A stretch of 64,000 bases of DNA from Nanosynbacter sp900555675 (GTDB lineage: Bacteria > Patescibacteriota > Saccharimonadia > Saccharimonadales > Saccharimonadaceae), in contig NZ_CP157587.1 of assembly GCF_022828245.2 (NCBI RefSeq), positions 124,001 through 188,000 of the forward strand. The letters are read 5' to 3'. Below are positions 18,675 through 27,239 of this stretch, in pieces. The notes under the pieces were generated by a model, which made no database searches, had not been told where the DNA came from, and saw nothing but the letters and a program-made list of their open reading frames with translations. Position numbers and translations under genes: made by a program. Each line of letters opens with the position of its first letter. Position 1 is the first letter of the stretch.

Positions 18675-19434
18675 TTTCTTCTGGGTTAGGGGCGCTGATT
18701 ATTTTTGGTACTGATATGGCGGCGGGTAAGTTTTCTGCCAGAAGCCCGCTTAAAATATCTGAAAAATAGGATGTGAATACTCCCACGCTCCCGCCAATAA
18801 CAACGACATCTGGTTGCGTAAAGGCAATGAGCGGTTGCAATCCAGCTTTTATCCTATTGGCGACCTCTTCCCAGACTTCCAGGGGTGTGTCTGATGATAA
18901 TTCGCCAAAAATTCTCTGTAAAACTCTACCCGCAGCAATCTCTTCCCAGGTGGTAATCTTGCCATTGTAATTCAAAGACATATGTCCGCCTTCGCAGTCG
19001 CTAAGTTCTTTATGTAGATTTCCATCCAGGATCAGGGAAGTGCCAACGCCGGTCCCCAGGGTGATGTATAGACCGCATCTGGGAGTTTTGGGCAATCTGA
19101 GCATACTTGCCAGTCCTGCCATATTGGCGTCATTTGCAATGAATATTGGTATATTAGGAAAATATCGGGAAAGTAGCTCGCGGATAGGTTGATTTTTCCA
19201 GCCGAGGTTTTGGCACCACACTGCCACGCCGTCTTTGACTACTCCTGGCAGAGCCACAGAGATTGCGTCAATTGGCTTATCATTCGTAATCAGGTGAATT
19301 TGATCGGCAACGCGTTGAATGTATTGGTCTACGTTTTTAGGGGTGGGGAATTTAATGATATGCTTAGGATTTTTTTCCTCGTCAAAGCTGGCTACTAATG
19401 TTTTGGTCCCACCTGTGTCAACCGTAATAATCAT
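18622..19434 (-). CDS. ROK-family sugar kinase, polyphosphate-glucokinase-like
   Basis: 270 aa. It contains the phosphate-1 loop VDTGGTKTLVASF, a catalytic-base region IANDANMAGLA, ITLGTGVGTSLILDG and the ROK signature-like CEGGHMSLN, then VIGGSVGV for the adenosine site. The Cys-cluster (CxCGxxGC) of zinc-containing ROK glucokinases is absent. The short length and this feature are reminiscent of PPGK-type glucokinases. It probably phosphorylates glucose or a related sugar. On the minus strand TGATATAAT (TATAAT at 19441-19446) ends 6 nt before the ATG, so the mRNA is probably leaderless. Confidence 0.85.
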   Translation of the reverse strand: MIITVDTGGTKTLVASFDEEKNPKHIIKFPTPKNVDQYIQRVADQIHLITNDKPIDAISVALPGVVKDGVAVWCQNLGWKNQPIRELLSRYFPNIPIFIANDANMAGLASMLRLPKTPRCGLYITLGTGVGTSLILDGNLHKELSDCEGGHMSLNYNGKITTWEEIAAGRVLQRIFGELSSDTPLEVWEEVANRIKAGLQPLIAFTQPDVVVIGGSVGVFTSYFSDILSGLLAENLPAAISVPKIISAPNPEEIVLYGCYDNAISQLASN

Positions 19435-19440
19435 ATTCTT

Positions 19441-19484
19441 ATTATATCACCAGCTTTACTTATAAGAGGTTATTATGATATAAT
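19441..19484. promoter_or_regulatory. Divergent extended -10 promoters (ROK kinase / LPKTG protein)
   Basis: Minus strand: TGATATAAT with the hexamer at 19441-19446, for the kinase. Plus strand: TGATATAAT with the hexamer at 19479-19484, for the LPKTG protein. Both are extended -10 boxes. Confidence 0.7.
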
Positions 19485-19510
19485 AAAGAAAATTTGAGTG
19501 GAGATGTAAT

Positions 19511-19978
19511 ATGAAGCGAGTAAATCAGACTGGATCAATTGGAGTTTTTGTAATAGTAGGTGCTATTTTAGTGGCTATATCTTTGGCTGTTCTTTACGGA
19601 ATTAGGCAGAATAATTTGTCGCAAGATGGGTCTCCAATTTCTAGCGATTTGGTAGCATCAGAAAGTGGTAATAAGAATTCACAAAACAACACATCTCAGC
19701 AATCTGCAGATCAAAAAACGAATAGTCAGTCGGGCGGAAGAGGTGAGGCGCGAACCGACGTGAAGACTGAAGAGTCGAAAAAGACAACTCCTACACCTGA
19801 ATCTTCTCACCCTCAGCAGTCACCATCATCTACAACGCCAGCTCCATCTACTCCTTCCAAGCAATCTGATAAAGGATTGCCAAAAACTGGACCAGAAGAT
19901 GTGGCTATTTCTGCAGTGGCTTTTGGTATTTTGACGTTTTTGACGGTAGCTTATCAACGATCTCGCTATCTGATCTAG
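19511..19978 (+). CDS. LPKTG cell-surface protein, low complexity
   Basis: 155 aa. It has an N-terminal hydrophobic helix (GVFVIVGAILVAISLAVLYG, about 11-30), a Ser/Gln/Asn/Pro/Thr-rich linker (about 35-118), then LPKTG, a hydrophobic stretch (VAISAVAFGILTFLTVAY) and the basic end RSRYLI. The order fits a sortase-sorted wall protein. The linker looks like a spacer with no catalytic domain. GGAGAT precedes the ATG. Confidence 0.8.
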   Translation: MKRVNQTGSIGVFVIVGAILVAISLAVLYGIRQNNLSQDGSPISSDLVASESGNKNSQNNTSQQSADQKTNSQSGGRGEARTDVKTEESKKTTPTPESSHPQQSPSSTTPAPSTPSKQSDKGLPKTGPEDVAISAVAFGILTFLTVAYQRSRYLI

Positions 19979-19980
19979 CT

Positions 19981-20010
19981 TTGACTTCTATCTATCTATT
20001 GTGATATAAT
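19981..20010 (+). promoter_or_regulatory. rpsA promoter
   Basis: TTGACT (19981-19986), 18 nt ending in TGA, TATAAT (20005-20010). It excludes the in-frame start at 20012. Confidence 0.75.
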
Positions 20011-20089
20011 TGTGATAATCTGTGGGGATATTTTTATTATGTCCCTGAAGAATAATATCAATTTTAAGGAAGGGGTCTTTAGAAGACTT

Positions 20090-21166
20090 ATGGCAGATGC
20101 CAAAATTACAATGGATGACTTGCTGGCTCAAGCAGGTGATAGTGTTAAACAACTTACTGTCGGTGAAACAGTTGACGGTACTGTTTTGTCAGTAAAGAAG
20201 CACGAAATTTTAATCGATTTAGGACCTTTGGGCGTTGGCTTGGTTCCACGCCGCGAAGTTAGCCTTTCAAAGAACTACAATGTTGGCGATTCAGTAATTG
20301 CTAGCGTAATTGATACCGAATTGGAAGATGGCTATTCGCTACTTTCATTGCGCAAGGCTGCGAAAGATCGTGGTTGGGATGAAGTTATGGCTAAATTGGA
20401 ATCTGGTGAAATCATCACCGTTGTGCCATACGACGCTAACCGCGGTGGACTACTAGTTGAATACGAAGGTATTCGCGGATTCTTGCCAGTATCGCAATTG
20501 TCGGCTGAACACTATCCTCGTGTAGGTTCTAGCGACAAGGACGAAATCTTGCAACGATTGAATAGCTTAGTAAAGAAAGATATCAAGGCGCGAATCTTGG
20601 ATGCTGACCGAAAAGCTAACAAATTGATCTTCTCTGAAAAAGAGGCGGTTAAAGAAGGCTTGGCAGAGCGATTCCAGAAGTTGGCAATTGGTGACACGGT
20701 TACGGGTGTTGTTACGGGTGTTGTCGACTTTGGCGTGTTCGTTAATGTTGAAGGCATTGAAGGTTTGATTCACATCTCAGAAATTAGCTGGGAGCGTGTT
20801 AATAATCCATCTGACTATGTGAAAGTTGGTCAAACTATCGAAGCTAAGATTATTGCAATTGACAAAGAACGCTTGAGCTTGAGTATGAAGCAATTGACCA
20901 AAGATCCATGGTTGGATGAAGTTGAGCAATTTAAGCCTGGTGAAAAAGTTGAGGGAACTGTAACTCGAATTACTCCATTTGGTGCATTCGTACAGTTGAG
21001 TCCAGCGGTTGAAGCTTTGGTCCACGTGTCAGAGCTTGGCGGTGACGGTACTGATCCTGAAAAAGTATTTACATTGAACGAGCGTAAAGAATTTACGGTT
21101 TTGGATATCGATAAGGAAAATCGTAAGATTTCTCTTTCACTCGGCAAATCATCAAAGAAAAAATAA
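20090..21166 (+). CDS. rpsA: 30S ribosomal protein S1 (four S1 domains)
   Basis: 358 aa from ATG 20090 (MADAKITMDDLL). Four S1 RNA-binding folds follow one another at about 22-90, 105-185, 200-270 and 285-355 (for example GDTVTGVVTGVVDFGVFVNV, then GEKVEGTVTRITPFGAFVQL). Proteobacterial S1 has six; four is common in Gram-positive-like lineages. The protein helps mRNA binding at the 30S subunit. ATG 20039 (MSLKNN) is an alternative start giving 17 more residues. The 20090 start has AGGAAGGGG further upstream and AGAAG close by, so the choice is moderate. Confidence 0.9.
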   Translation: MADAKITMDDLLAQAGDSVKQLTVGETVDGTVLSVKKHEILIDLGPLGVGLVPRREVSLSKNYNVGDSVIASVIDTELEDGYSLLSLRKAAKDRGWDEVMAKLESGEIITVVPYDANRGGLLVEYEGIRGFLPVSQLSAEHYPRVGSSDKDEILQRLNSLVKKDIKARILDADRKANKLIFSEKEAVKEGLAERFQKLAIGDTVTGVVTGVVDFGVFVNVEGIEGLIHISEISWERVNNPSDYVKVGQTIEAKIIAIDKERLSLSMKQLTKDPWLDEVEQFKPGEKVEGTVTRITPFGAFVQLSPAVEALVHVSELGGDGTDPEKVFTLNERKEFTVLDIDKENRKISLSLGKSSKKK

Positions 21167-21215
21167 TACAAATCCCCTGAAGCGTAGTTACGCCCAGAGG
21201 TGAGAGGAGCTTATT

Positions 21216-22985
21216 ATGGCAGAAAAAATCGTCAATATTGCGGATTCGGTAACGGTTGGCGAGTTGGCCGAAACTCTGGGATTGTCAGTAACTACGCTGA
21301 TTGGTGAATTGTTTAAGAACGGAATTGCTGCGACAATTAATCAGCGACTAGATTTTGAGACTGCGCAGATTATTGTTGAAGAATTGGGGCTGGATGTGCA
21401 ACTGAAGCGAAAGACGGTTTCTGCGGAAATTCATCATCATGCGCACAAATTGTCAGATAAGGCAGTTCCTCGTCCGCCAATTGTAGCTGTGATGGGGCAT
21501 GTTGACCATGGTAAAACGAGTTTACTAGACGCAATTCTTGATAAGAAAACAGCGGCCAGTGAAGCCGGAGGAATTACTCAGCATATTAGCGCTTATCAAG
21601 CTCAACGTAACGGACGGACTATCACTTTATTGGACACTCCAGGTCATGAGGCTTTTGCGGCGCTAAGGCAGCACGGAGCTACACTGACCGATGTGGTGAT
21701 TATCGTGGTGGCAGCAGATGATGGAGTTAAGCCTCAGACTGTTGAAGCTATTCGATTTGCCAGGTCAGCTAACGCTAAAATTGTGGTGGCAATTAATAAG
21801 ATTGATAAAGAAGCAGCCAATCCGCAACTGGTAAAGACTCAATTGGCATCTGAGCATGGCTTGAATCCTGAAGAATGGGGTGGCGACACTGTGATGGTTG
21901 AGGTTAGCGCAAAAACTGGTCAGAACTTAGATAAGCTTTTGGATATGGTTTTATTGGTGGCGGATATGGAAGATTTGCGTGCAGATGAAGATGTTCCGGC
22001 TGAAGGTTTGGTTATTGAGGCACACATGGAAACTGGTCGTGGCGCCGTAGTTGGCTTGTTAGTGGAGAACGGTCATTTGAGGCCTGGTCATTATCTGGTT
22101 GCTGGGACGGCTTACGGGCGAGTTCGAACGCTTCAAGATTTCCGTGGTAAAACCGTTAAAGATGCCGGTCCGAGTATGCCAGTGAATATGACCGGATTTA
22201 AGGAATTGCCACAATTCGGTGATGGATTTGAGATTGCGAAGAGCGAAAAAGAGGCTCGCAATTTGGCGCAAAAGGCTAAAATTGAACAAGAGAAAATGGC
22301 AGCCACAACCAATGTTACTGGCGCAGATATTCTTAAGATGATGAACCGAAAGCTTGATGCGGAAGAATTTAACGTAATCGTTAAGGCTGATGTTCAGGGT
22401 TCGGTAACGTCTGTGGTTGATAGTTTGAAGCTGATTGACACGAATGGCGAAGTTGAGCTTCATGTTGTCGGAACTGGCGTTGGCAATATTTCCGAGAACG
22501 ATATTCATTTGGCGGTCGGTGAAAATACGGTGATTTATGGCTTTAATGTCGATTTGCCACCAGCGGTTAAGCGATTAGCGGCGCGTGAACATGTGGAAGT
22601 GCGAATTTTTAAGGTAATTTATGAACTATTGGATGACGCTAAGGCTTCAATGGAGGCTTTGCTAGCGCCAGAAATCGTTGAAACTGAAATTGGTGAGCTG
22701 GAAATTAAGGGTGTATTTAGGACGATGCGCGAAGAAGTGATTGCCGGCGGTGAAGTGAAGCGCGGTAAAATCGCTAAGGACTTGCTGGCGCGCGTAAAAC
22801 GTGGCGGAGAGCAAATTGCCGAGGTTGAGGTTTCTTCCGTACAACGTCAGCAACAAGAGGCAAAAGAGGTCTTTGAGGGTGAAATGTGCGGGCTGAGTCT
22901 TAGGACAAAGAAAAAAATTACCTTAGAAATTGGCGACAAGCTGGAGTTCTTTACTAGGGAATTAGTGAAGAAAACTCTGGGGTAG
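21216..22985 (+). CDS. infB: Translation initiation factor IF-2
   Basis: 589 aa, a compact IF-2 without the long N-terminal extension of E. coli. It begins with one IF2_N-like module (TVGELAETLGLSVTTLIGELF, about 12-32). The GTPase domain has G1 GHVDHGKT, G3 DTPGHEAF, G4 NKID and G5 SAKTG. The beta-barrel and C-terminal fMet-tRNA-binding domains follow (ADVQGSVTS; GEMCGLSL near the end). It is preceded by GAGGAG and lies 49 nt after rpsA, probably in the same transcript. Confidence 0.97.
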   Translation: MAEKIVNIADSVTVGELAETLGLSVTTLIGELFKNGIAATINQRLDFETAQIIVEELGLDVQLKRKTVSAEIHHHAHKLSDKAVPRPPIVAVMGHVDHGKTSLLDAILDKKTAASEAGGITQHISAYQAQRNGRTITLLDTPGHEAFAALRQHGATLTDVVIIVVAADDGVKPQTVEAIRFARSANAKIVVAINKIDKEAANPQLVKTQLASEHGLNPEEWGGDTVMVEVSAKTGQNLDKLLDMVLLVADMEDLRADEDVPAEGLVIEAHMETGRGAVVGLLVENGHLRPGHYLVAGTAYGRVRTLQDFRGKTVKDAGPSMPVNMTGFKELPQFGDGFEIAKSEKEARNLAQKAKIEQEKMAATTNVTGADILKMMNRKLDAEEFNVIVKADVQGSVTSVVDSLKLIDTNGEVELHVVGTGVGNISENDIHLAVGENTVIYGFNVDLPPAVKRLAAREHVEVRIFKVIYELLDDAKASMEALLAPEIVETEIGELEIKGVFRTMREEVIAGGEVKRGKIAKDLLARVKRGGEQIAEVEVSSVQRQQQEAKEVFEGEMCGLSLRTKKKITLEIGDKLEFFTRELVKKTLG

Positions 22986-22998
22986 ACTGTTCTAAGTA

Positions 22999-23027
22999 TT
23001 GACTTTTTTGTGTATTTATGATAGTAT
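22999..23027 (+). promoter_or_regulatory. Promoter of the 23-kb membrane protein gene
   Basis: TTGACT (22999-23004), 17 nt ending in TGA, TAGTAT (23022-23027). A 14-nt perfect palindrome (TTCTGCATGCAGAA, 23054-23067) lies in the leader about 20 nt after the expected transcription start and may be an operator or hairpin. Confidence 0.72.
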
Positions 23028-23089
23028 CTTAGATATACATAAGTTTATTGCCATTCTGCATGCAGAAGGCGAAAGGAAACCACCACAAA

Positions 23090-24919
23090 ATGAGCAAAAC
23101 ACCCGAAGGACGTCCAGACGTCGAAAACAATTCCGAGAAGCCGCCTTCTGTGCTTAGAAGATTGGGTCGGGTTGCAGCTAAAGCTGCAGGAGCAGTAAAA
23201 AGGACTTGGAGGACAATGATTGGCAGGGACTCTGATGAATATGCTGTTAATGATAGCTTGGCGCCAGAAGTTTCTGAGCCGTCTAAACCTACACTTGATG
23301 ATATAGCTAGAAATAAGCAGAAGGATAAGGCGAGGGACGCAGCCGCCACTGAAGACACTTTAGAAGGGGAGACTTCTAGTGTAGATGAACCGGAAGTCGA
23401 AGGTAAAAATACTAGTACCCCAGAAAAGCCAGTAGACGTATCTGAAAATGAATCTAAATATTATTCTCTAGACGATTTGATATACGGAGATGTTCCTAAG
23501 AGTAAGGCTGATAAAATACTAAAAAATGCGTATGGGACTGCACATGAGCCGAAAACTCTAGATGAATTGATAGATAATCCAAATATATCTAAAGAGGAAG
23601 CTGATGAAATATTGGATAGAGTATATGGATCGTCTTCTGAAAAAAACGATCGAAAAGATGACGTCAACTCAGCTAAAAGTGGTCAAGAGTCTGGCGCTGC
23701 TGAGTTAAGCAAAGATGAGCAGGTAAAAGATTCAAATTCTAACACTGGAGAGGCTCCAGTAAAAGAGATAAGTCCAGAAGAACACGAAGTCGCTACTAAT
23801 CTTAAAGTCGCCAGGATAAGATATGTTAAGGCTGGCGTCAAGTATGAAACGCATTTCTTTAAGGAGAACTTTGGTGGTGAGGAGCGTCGTAAAAAACTCG
23901 ATGCTGCTGCTGAGGAGCTGAAGAGGTGTGAGCTTGAATATATGCGCTTCCAATTCTCTGAAAAGATTGAGGCAGTAAAACAAGGATCAGAAGAAGATCA
24001 GGCTAAATTAGCTGAAGAGATAGCTCATGCTGTGTTTGAGGACATGCAGAGGGTGTCGAGAGAGATAAGGGAAGCATACAGTGAAAAACTAGACAGCCAA
24101 TCTCCAGTCAGAAAGGTACTTTCTAAGCTAGGTAAATGGATTAATAAGGGCGGAAAGATTTCTCAGACTGTAAAGCAGGGCGGTGCTGGTCTTGTAGGCG
24201 GTGCTATAGTAGGGTCTGTTGCTACATGGCCTATTACGACGGCAGTGGGTCTTGCTGCAGGCGTAGGTGTCGCTAACTTGGCAAAACTGGGCGCGTTGGA
24301 AGATCGCCGCGATAAAGACATCTTGTCTGAAATTCCTATTGAGCGTCTAGGAAAGCTGTTTAGGGCTGACGTAAAGGGTATGGACGTTGGTGACGTCATT
24401 GATCACACAGTGAGTGGGTCAATTGGCGAGCTTCACAATGCAAGTGTAGAAAGGCAAGATGATTTGCGTAAGCGAATGAGTTGGGCAATGGGTAGGTTTA
24501 GCGTCGGCTTTGCTCTGGGCGGTTATGCTGGTAAATTTGTTGGCGACTGGGCTAACTCTGCACACGCTACTGGGGATAGTGCGTCGCAATCTGGCGGTAA
24601 AGAGCTTAAGGCCCATCTTCTTGAAAAAGCAAATAATACTAAACCCGGGTCTGCTAACCCTGTAGGCAACTATACCCCTGGACTCGACAGTTTATACGGG
24701 TATGATCCAAGTAAGCACGAATTTCTGTGGCAATGGGCAGAGAGCGTTTATGGTGAGGGTAATGGCACGAGCGGTATAATGCATACAGTAGATGTGCTTA
24801 GAGATAATGGCTATACAGTAGACATAATTAACAATCCCAACGGTTCGTTCTCTGTTGTAGTAGATGGAGTTAGTGATACGAAGGGGCTAGTAAAAATATT
24901 TAGTCAATTCGTTAATTAA
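23090..24919 (+). CDS. Large unknown membrane protein with two short internal repeats
   Basis: 609 aa from ATG 23090 (AAGGAAA upstream; the in-frame start at 23048 is close to the promoter and less likely). Not recognised. The first 250 residues are acidic and Ser/Glu-rich with two related repeats (LDDLIYGDVPKSKADKIL... and LDELIDNPNISKEEADEIL..., each ending in a VYG/AYG). A helical charged region follows (about 240-350), then Gly/Ala-rich hydrophobic segments (GGAGLVGGAIVGSVATWPIT and GRFSVGFALGGYAGKFVGDWA). The last 80 residues look globular (WQWAESVYGEGNGT...). An envelope role is suggested by the membrane segments only. Confidence 0.75.
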   Translation: MSKTPEGRPDVENNSEKPPSVLRRLGRVAAKAAGAVKRTWRTMIGRDSDEYAVNDSLAPEVSEPSKPTLDDIARNKQKDKARDAAATEDTLEGETSSVDEPEVEGKNTSTPEKPVDVSENESKYYSLDDLIYGDVPKSKADKILKNAYGTAHEPKTLDELIDNPNISKEEADEILDRVYGSSSEKNDRKDDVNSAKSGQESGAAELSKDEQVKDSNSNTGEAPVKEISPEEHEVATNLKVARIRYVKAGVKYETHFFKENFGGEERRKKLDAAAEELKRCELEYMRFQFSEKIEAVKQGSEEDQAKLAEEIAHAVFEDMQRVSREIREAYSEKLDSQSPVRKVLSKLGKWINKGGKISQTVKQGGAGLVGGAIVGSVATWPITTAVGLAAGVGVANLAKLGALEDRRDKDILSEIPIERLGKLFRADVKGMDVGDVIDHTVSGSIGELHNASVERQDDLRKRMSWAMGRFSVGFALGGYAGKFVGDWANSAHATGDSASQSGGKELKAHLLEKANNTKPGSANPVGNYTPGLDSLYGYDPSKHEFLWQWAESVYGEGNGTSGIMHTVDVLRDNGYTVDIINNPNGSFSVVVDGVSDTKGLVKIFSQFVN

Positions 24920-24950
24920 ATTAAAATAAAATAAACAAGGAGATAAAAAA

Positions 24951-25265
24951 ATGTTTGAAATTACTGACGAATTCTTAGCACAGGCTGGTTTTGGATCATT
25001 GCCTGCGGATAAAAAGGAACAGATGAGGGAAGACGTCGCTAACAGTGTCCAGGATAAGATTACAAGGAAGATTTTACTGGCTGTTGGCGAAGCGAAGCTG
25101 GATGAGTTTATGGAATTACTGGATGGTGACGATGTTTCTGTGGTATTGAACTGGTGTGCAAATAATGGCGTTAATTTAACGGAAATTGTTCAAACCTCGA
25201 TGAATGAGACTATGGTTGAGCTACAAAAATTATACAATGACGCGCTGAATATGATGCGTGGATAG
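24951..25265 (+). CDS. DUF5663-like small protein, copy 1
   Basis: 104 aa, acidic, all-helical by composition. It begins MFEITDEFLAQAGFGSLPADKKEQM, closely matching the start of the next gene. The family appears to be a small protein common in CPR genomes (DUF5663-like) with unknown function. ATG follows AAGGAGAT. It lies 31 nt after the large membrane protein gene. Confidence 0.78.
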   Translation: MFEITDEFLAQAGFGSLPADKKEQMREDVANSVQDKITRKILLAVGEAKLDEFMELLDGDDVSVVLNWCANNGVNLTEIVQTSMNETMVELQKLYNDALNMMRG

Positions 25266-25327
25266 TAATATTAAACAGTTACTGGTATAATTTAACTTAA
25301 TTATATAGACGAAAGAAAAGGAGGACT

Positions 25328-25756
25328 ATGTTCCAACTAAATGAAGAATTTCTTAAAGAATTGGGGCTGGGCCAGTTGCCGGAAGATCAGCAAAAATCGT
25401 TGTTACAGCATATTTATAGCGAATTGGAGCTTCGAGTTGGCGAACGATTAAGTCAGGGAATGAGCGATGCTCAGTTGGAGGAGTTTGCAGGAATTATCGA
25501 TAAAACTCCTGGTTCTGTGGATGATTTTCTAGCGAAACATGCGCCTAATTATCAGCAGGAACCAATGTTGCAGAAAATGTCACAAGCTTCAGGTCTGCCA
25601 GTTGATGATCCGCGTCTGAAGGATGAATTTGCAGCTACTAAGTGGCTAGAGGTCAATCGACCAGATTATCGTGACGTTGTGGCTGCAGTGATGGCTGACT
25701 TGAAAAAGGAAATTATAGCGAATAAAGATGCTATTTTAGGCTCAGTCCAAGCGTAA
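25328..25756 (+). CDS. DUF5663-like small protein, copy 2
   Basis: 142 aa. The N-terminus MFQLNEEFLKELGLGQLPEDQQKSL is paralogous to the preceding protein, and the AGIIDKTPGSVDDFLAKHAPNY part continues the likeness. A C-terminal extension (about 80-142) is unique to this copy. It has its own TATAAT at 25286-25291 and a strong AAGGAGGA site. Function unknown. Confidence 0.78.
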   Translation: MFQLNEEFLKELGLGQLPEDQQKSLLQHIYSELELRVGERLSQGMSDAQLEEFAGIIDKTPGSVDDFLAKHAPNYQQEPMLQKMSQASGLPVDDPRLKDEFAATKWLEVNRPDYRDVVAAVMADLKKEIIANKDAILGSVQA

Positions 25757-25771
25757 TTTTATGTGGACAAT

Positions 25772-25801
25772 AAAATAACCCCTTATGTGGGGTTATTTTT
25801 T
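25772..25801. terminator. Bidirectional terminator between the DUF5663-like gene and fmt
   Basis: AAAATAACCCC-TTATGT-GGGGTTATTTTT, flanked by A/T tracts on both sides, shared by convergent genes. Confidence 0.85.
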
Positions 25802-26684
25802 ATTTGTAGCCTCTTAGGTAATCTTCAGCGGTCATTGTTTTTCCGCTGGGCGCAATGAGCTCGTCGATAATTAAATAGTTGCCGTCGGCGAATTTTTTAT
25901 CAAGATGAGAATTCGGAGTTTTGTCGCAATGAGATTTCGTGATGATGATATCTCGATCGTCAATTGTCATTCGGCTACGCGGAAACCCTAGGTGTGCGCG
26001 AACGTGAGCTTCGGCTTCGGCGGCGGTCATACGTTCCGTATCGAGCCATGAATTGTCCTTGTTTAATAATTGACAGTATGAAGCCTGAGAGTTGCCCTGT
26101 GGTGTTGGTTGAAGACTCCCATTGATGATGTTTGGCAGGTTTTTTATTAGCAGAAAAGTGCCCTCATGGAATAGTTTGTCGTATAATTCGAACTTTGTTT
26201 CTTTTCCAGTGAGGGTTTGCCGAGTTTGGGTGTATATGGGGCCGGCATCCATTTTACTATCAAGTTGCATTATTGATATGCCAGTTTCGGTATCTCTATT
26301 GGCTATAGCTGATTCAATGGGTGAAGGTCCTCGATATTTTGGTAGTAGAGAAGGGTGGACATTGATAATTACCGGTGTAAATAAGTCGATAATTGACTGG
26401 GGAATGATTTTTCCGTATGCAACCAAAACGCCTGTTACTGGCTGAAGTTGTTTTATGTAGTCGGTAATTTCACTGACTTTGCTTGGCTGCAAAACTGGAA
26501 TATTGTGAGATTTAGCGAATGTTTTTACTGGAGGTTCAGTAAGTTTGTGTCCACGACCGCGCTTGGTGTCGGGTTTGGTAATAACGCAAACAACGTTAAA
26601 TCCCTCTTCAACGAGAGCTTCTAAGGTGATTAGGCTGTAATTTTCAGTCCCAAAGAATACTATTTTCGGCGATGTCTTTGTCAT
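25800..26684 (-). CDS. fmt: Methionyl-tRNA formyltransferase
   Basis: 294 aa. The formyl transferase core shows VAYGKIIPQSIIDLF, INVHPSLLPKYRGPSPIESA and TGISIMQLDSKMDAGPI, including the catalytic Asn/His/Asp set. A shorter C-terminal OB-like domain follows. The enzyme formylates initiator Met-tRNA. Its start overlaps the 3' end of def by about 40 nt, giving the usual def-fmt pairing (formylation and deformylation) in one minus-strand operon with priA. Confidence 0.96.
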   Translation of the reverse strand: MTKTSPKIVFFGTENYSLITLEALVEEGFNVVCVITKPDTKRGRGHKLTEPPVKTFAKSHNIPVLQPSKVSEITDYIKQLQPVTGVLVAYGKIIPQSIIDLFTPVIINVHPSLLPKYRGPSPIESAIANRDTETGISIMQLDSKMDAGPIYTQTRQTLTGKETKFELYDKLFHEGTFLLIKNLPNIINGSLQPTPQGNSQASYCQLLNKDNSWLDTERMTAAEAEAHVRAHLGFPRSRMTIDDRDIIITKSHCDKTPNSHLDKKFADGNYLIIDELIAPSGKTMTAEDYLRGYK

Positions 26685-27219
26685 AATCTAGCGGTTGCAA
26701 CTCGCCTTTCTCGTCGAGCGTATAAAAAGCATCTTTTTTATCCTTAATATGGTCTATAAAAACTAATCCATTACAGTGGTCTATCTCGTGCTGCAATACG
26801 CGCGCCAAAAATCCTTCGGCTTTAATTCGCACTTCTTCGCCATCTAAATTCATGGCTTTTACGCGAATTTTACTGTAGCGAGGAACTTTTCCGTAAATGC
26901 TTTTAACGCTTAAGCATCCCTCAAAGTCTTCAACAACTTCGCCTTCATATTTCACGATTTCTGGATTGATAAGAGTGATGAAATCGCGAGTTGATTTTCT
27001 TTCAAAGTCGGCTCGAACAATCACAACACGCTCTAATTTATCGACTTGCACAGCAGCCAGGGCAGCACTAATTTCATGAGGCCTGGAATCCTCCCAATCT
27101 AGTGCAGCTGCGGTCATTTCGTCTGCCAGTTTTACAACGTCATTAGTAATTACGTGGATTTTCGATGATTTTTGGCGAAGATGTGGATTTGGTAATGTGA
27201 TAATATCGTCTTTTGTCAT
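26644..27219 (-). CDS. def: Peptide deformylase
   Basis: 191 aa. The three deformylase motifs are present: a G-box-like region (ISAALAAVQV, in place of the usual GxGxAAxQ), EGCLSV with the metal-ligand Cys, and QHEIDHCNGLVFID with the HExxH metal site. It removes the N-formyl group from nascent proteins. It lies 20 nt downstream of priA. Motif 1 is noticeably degenerate, as is common in type 3 or divergent deformylases, so activity is likely but not certain. Confidence 0.92.
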   Translation of the reverse strand: MTKDDIITLPNPHLRQKSSKIHVITNDVVKLADEMTAAALDWEDSRPHEISAALAAVQVDKLERVVIVRADFERKSTRDFITLINPEIVKYEGEVVEDFEGCLSVKSIYGKVPRYSKIRVKAMNLDGEEVRIKAEGFLARVLQHEIDHCNGLVFIDHIKDKKDAFYTLDEKGELQPLDYDKDIAENSILWD

Positions 27220-27239
27220 TGCTATAATTATACCAGAAA

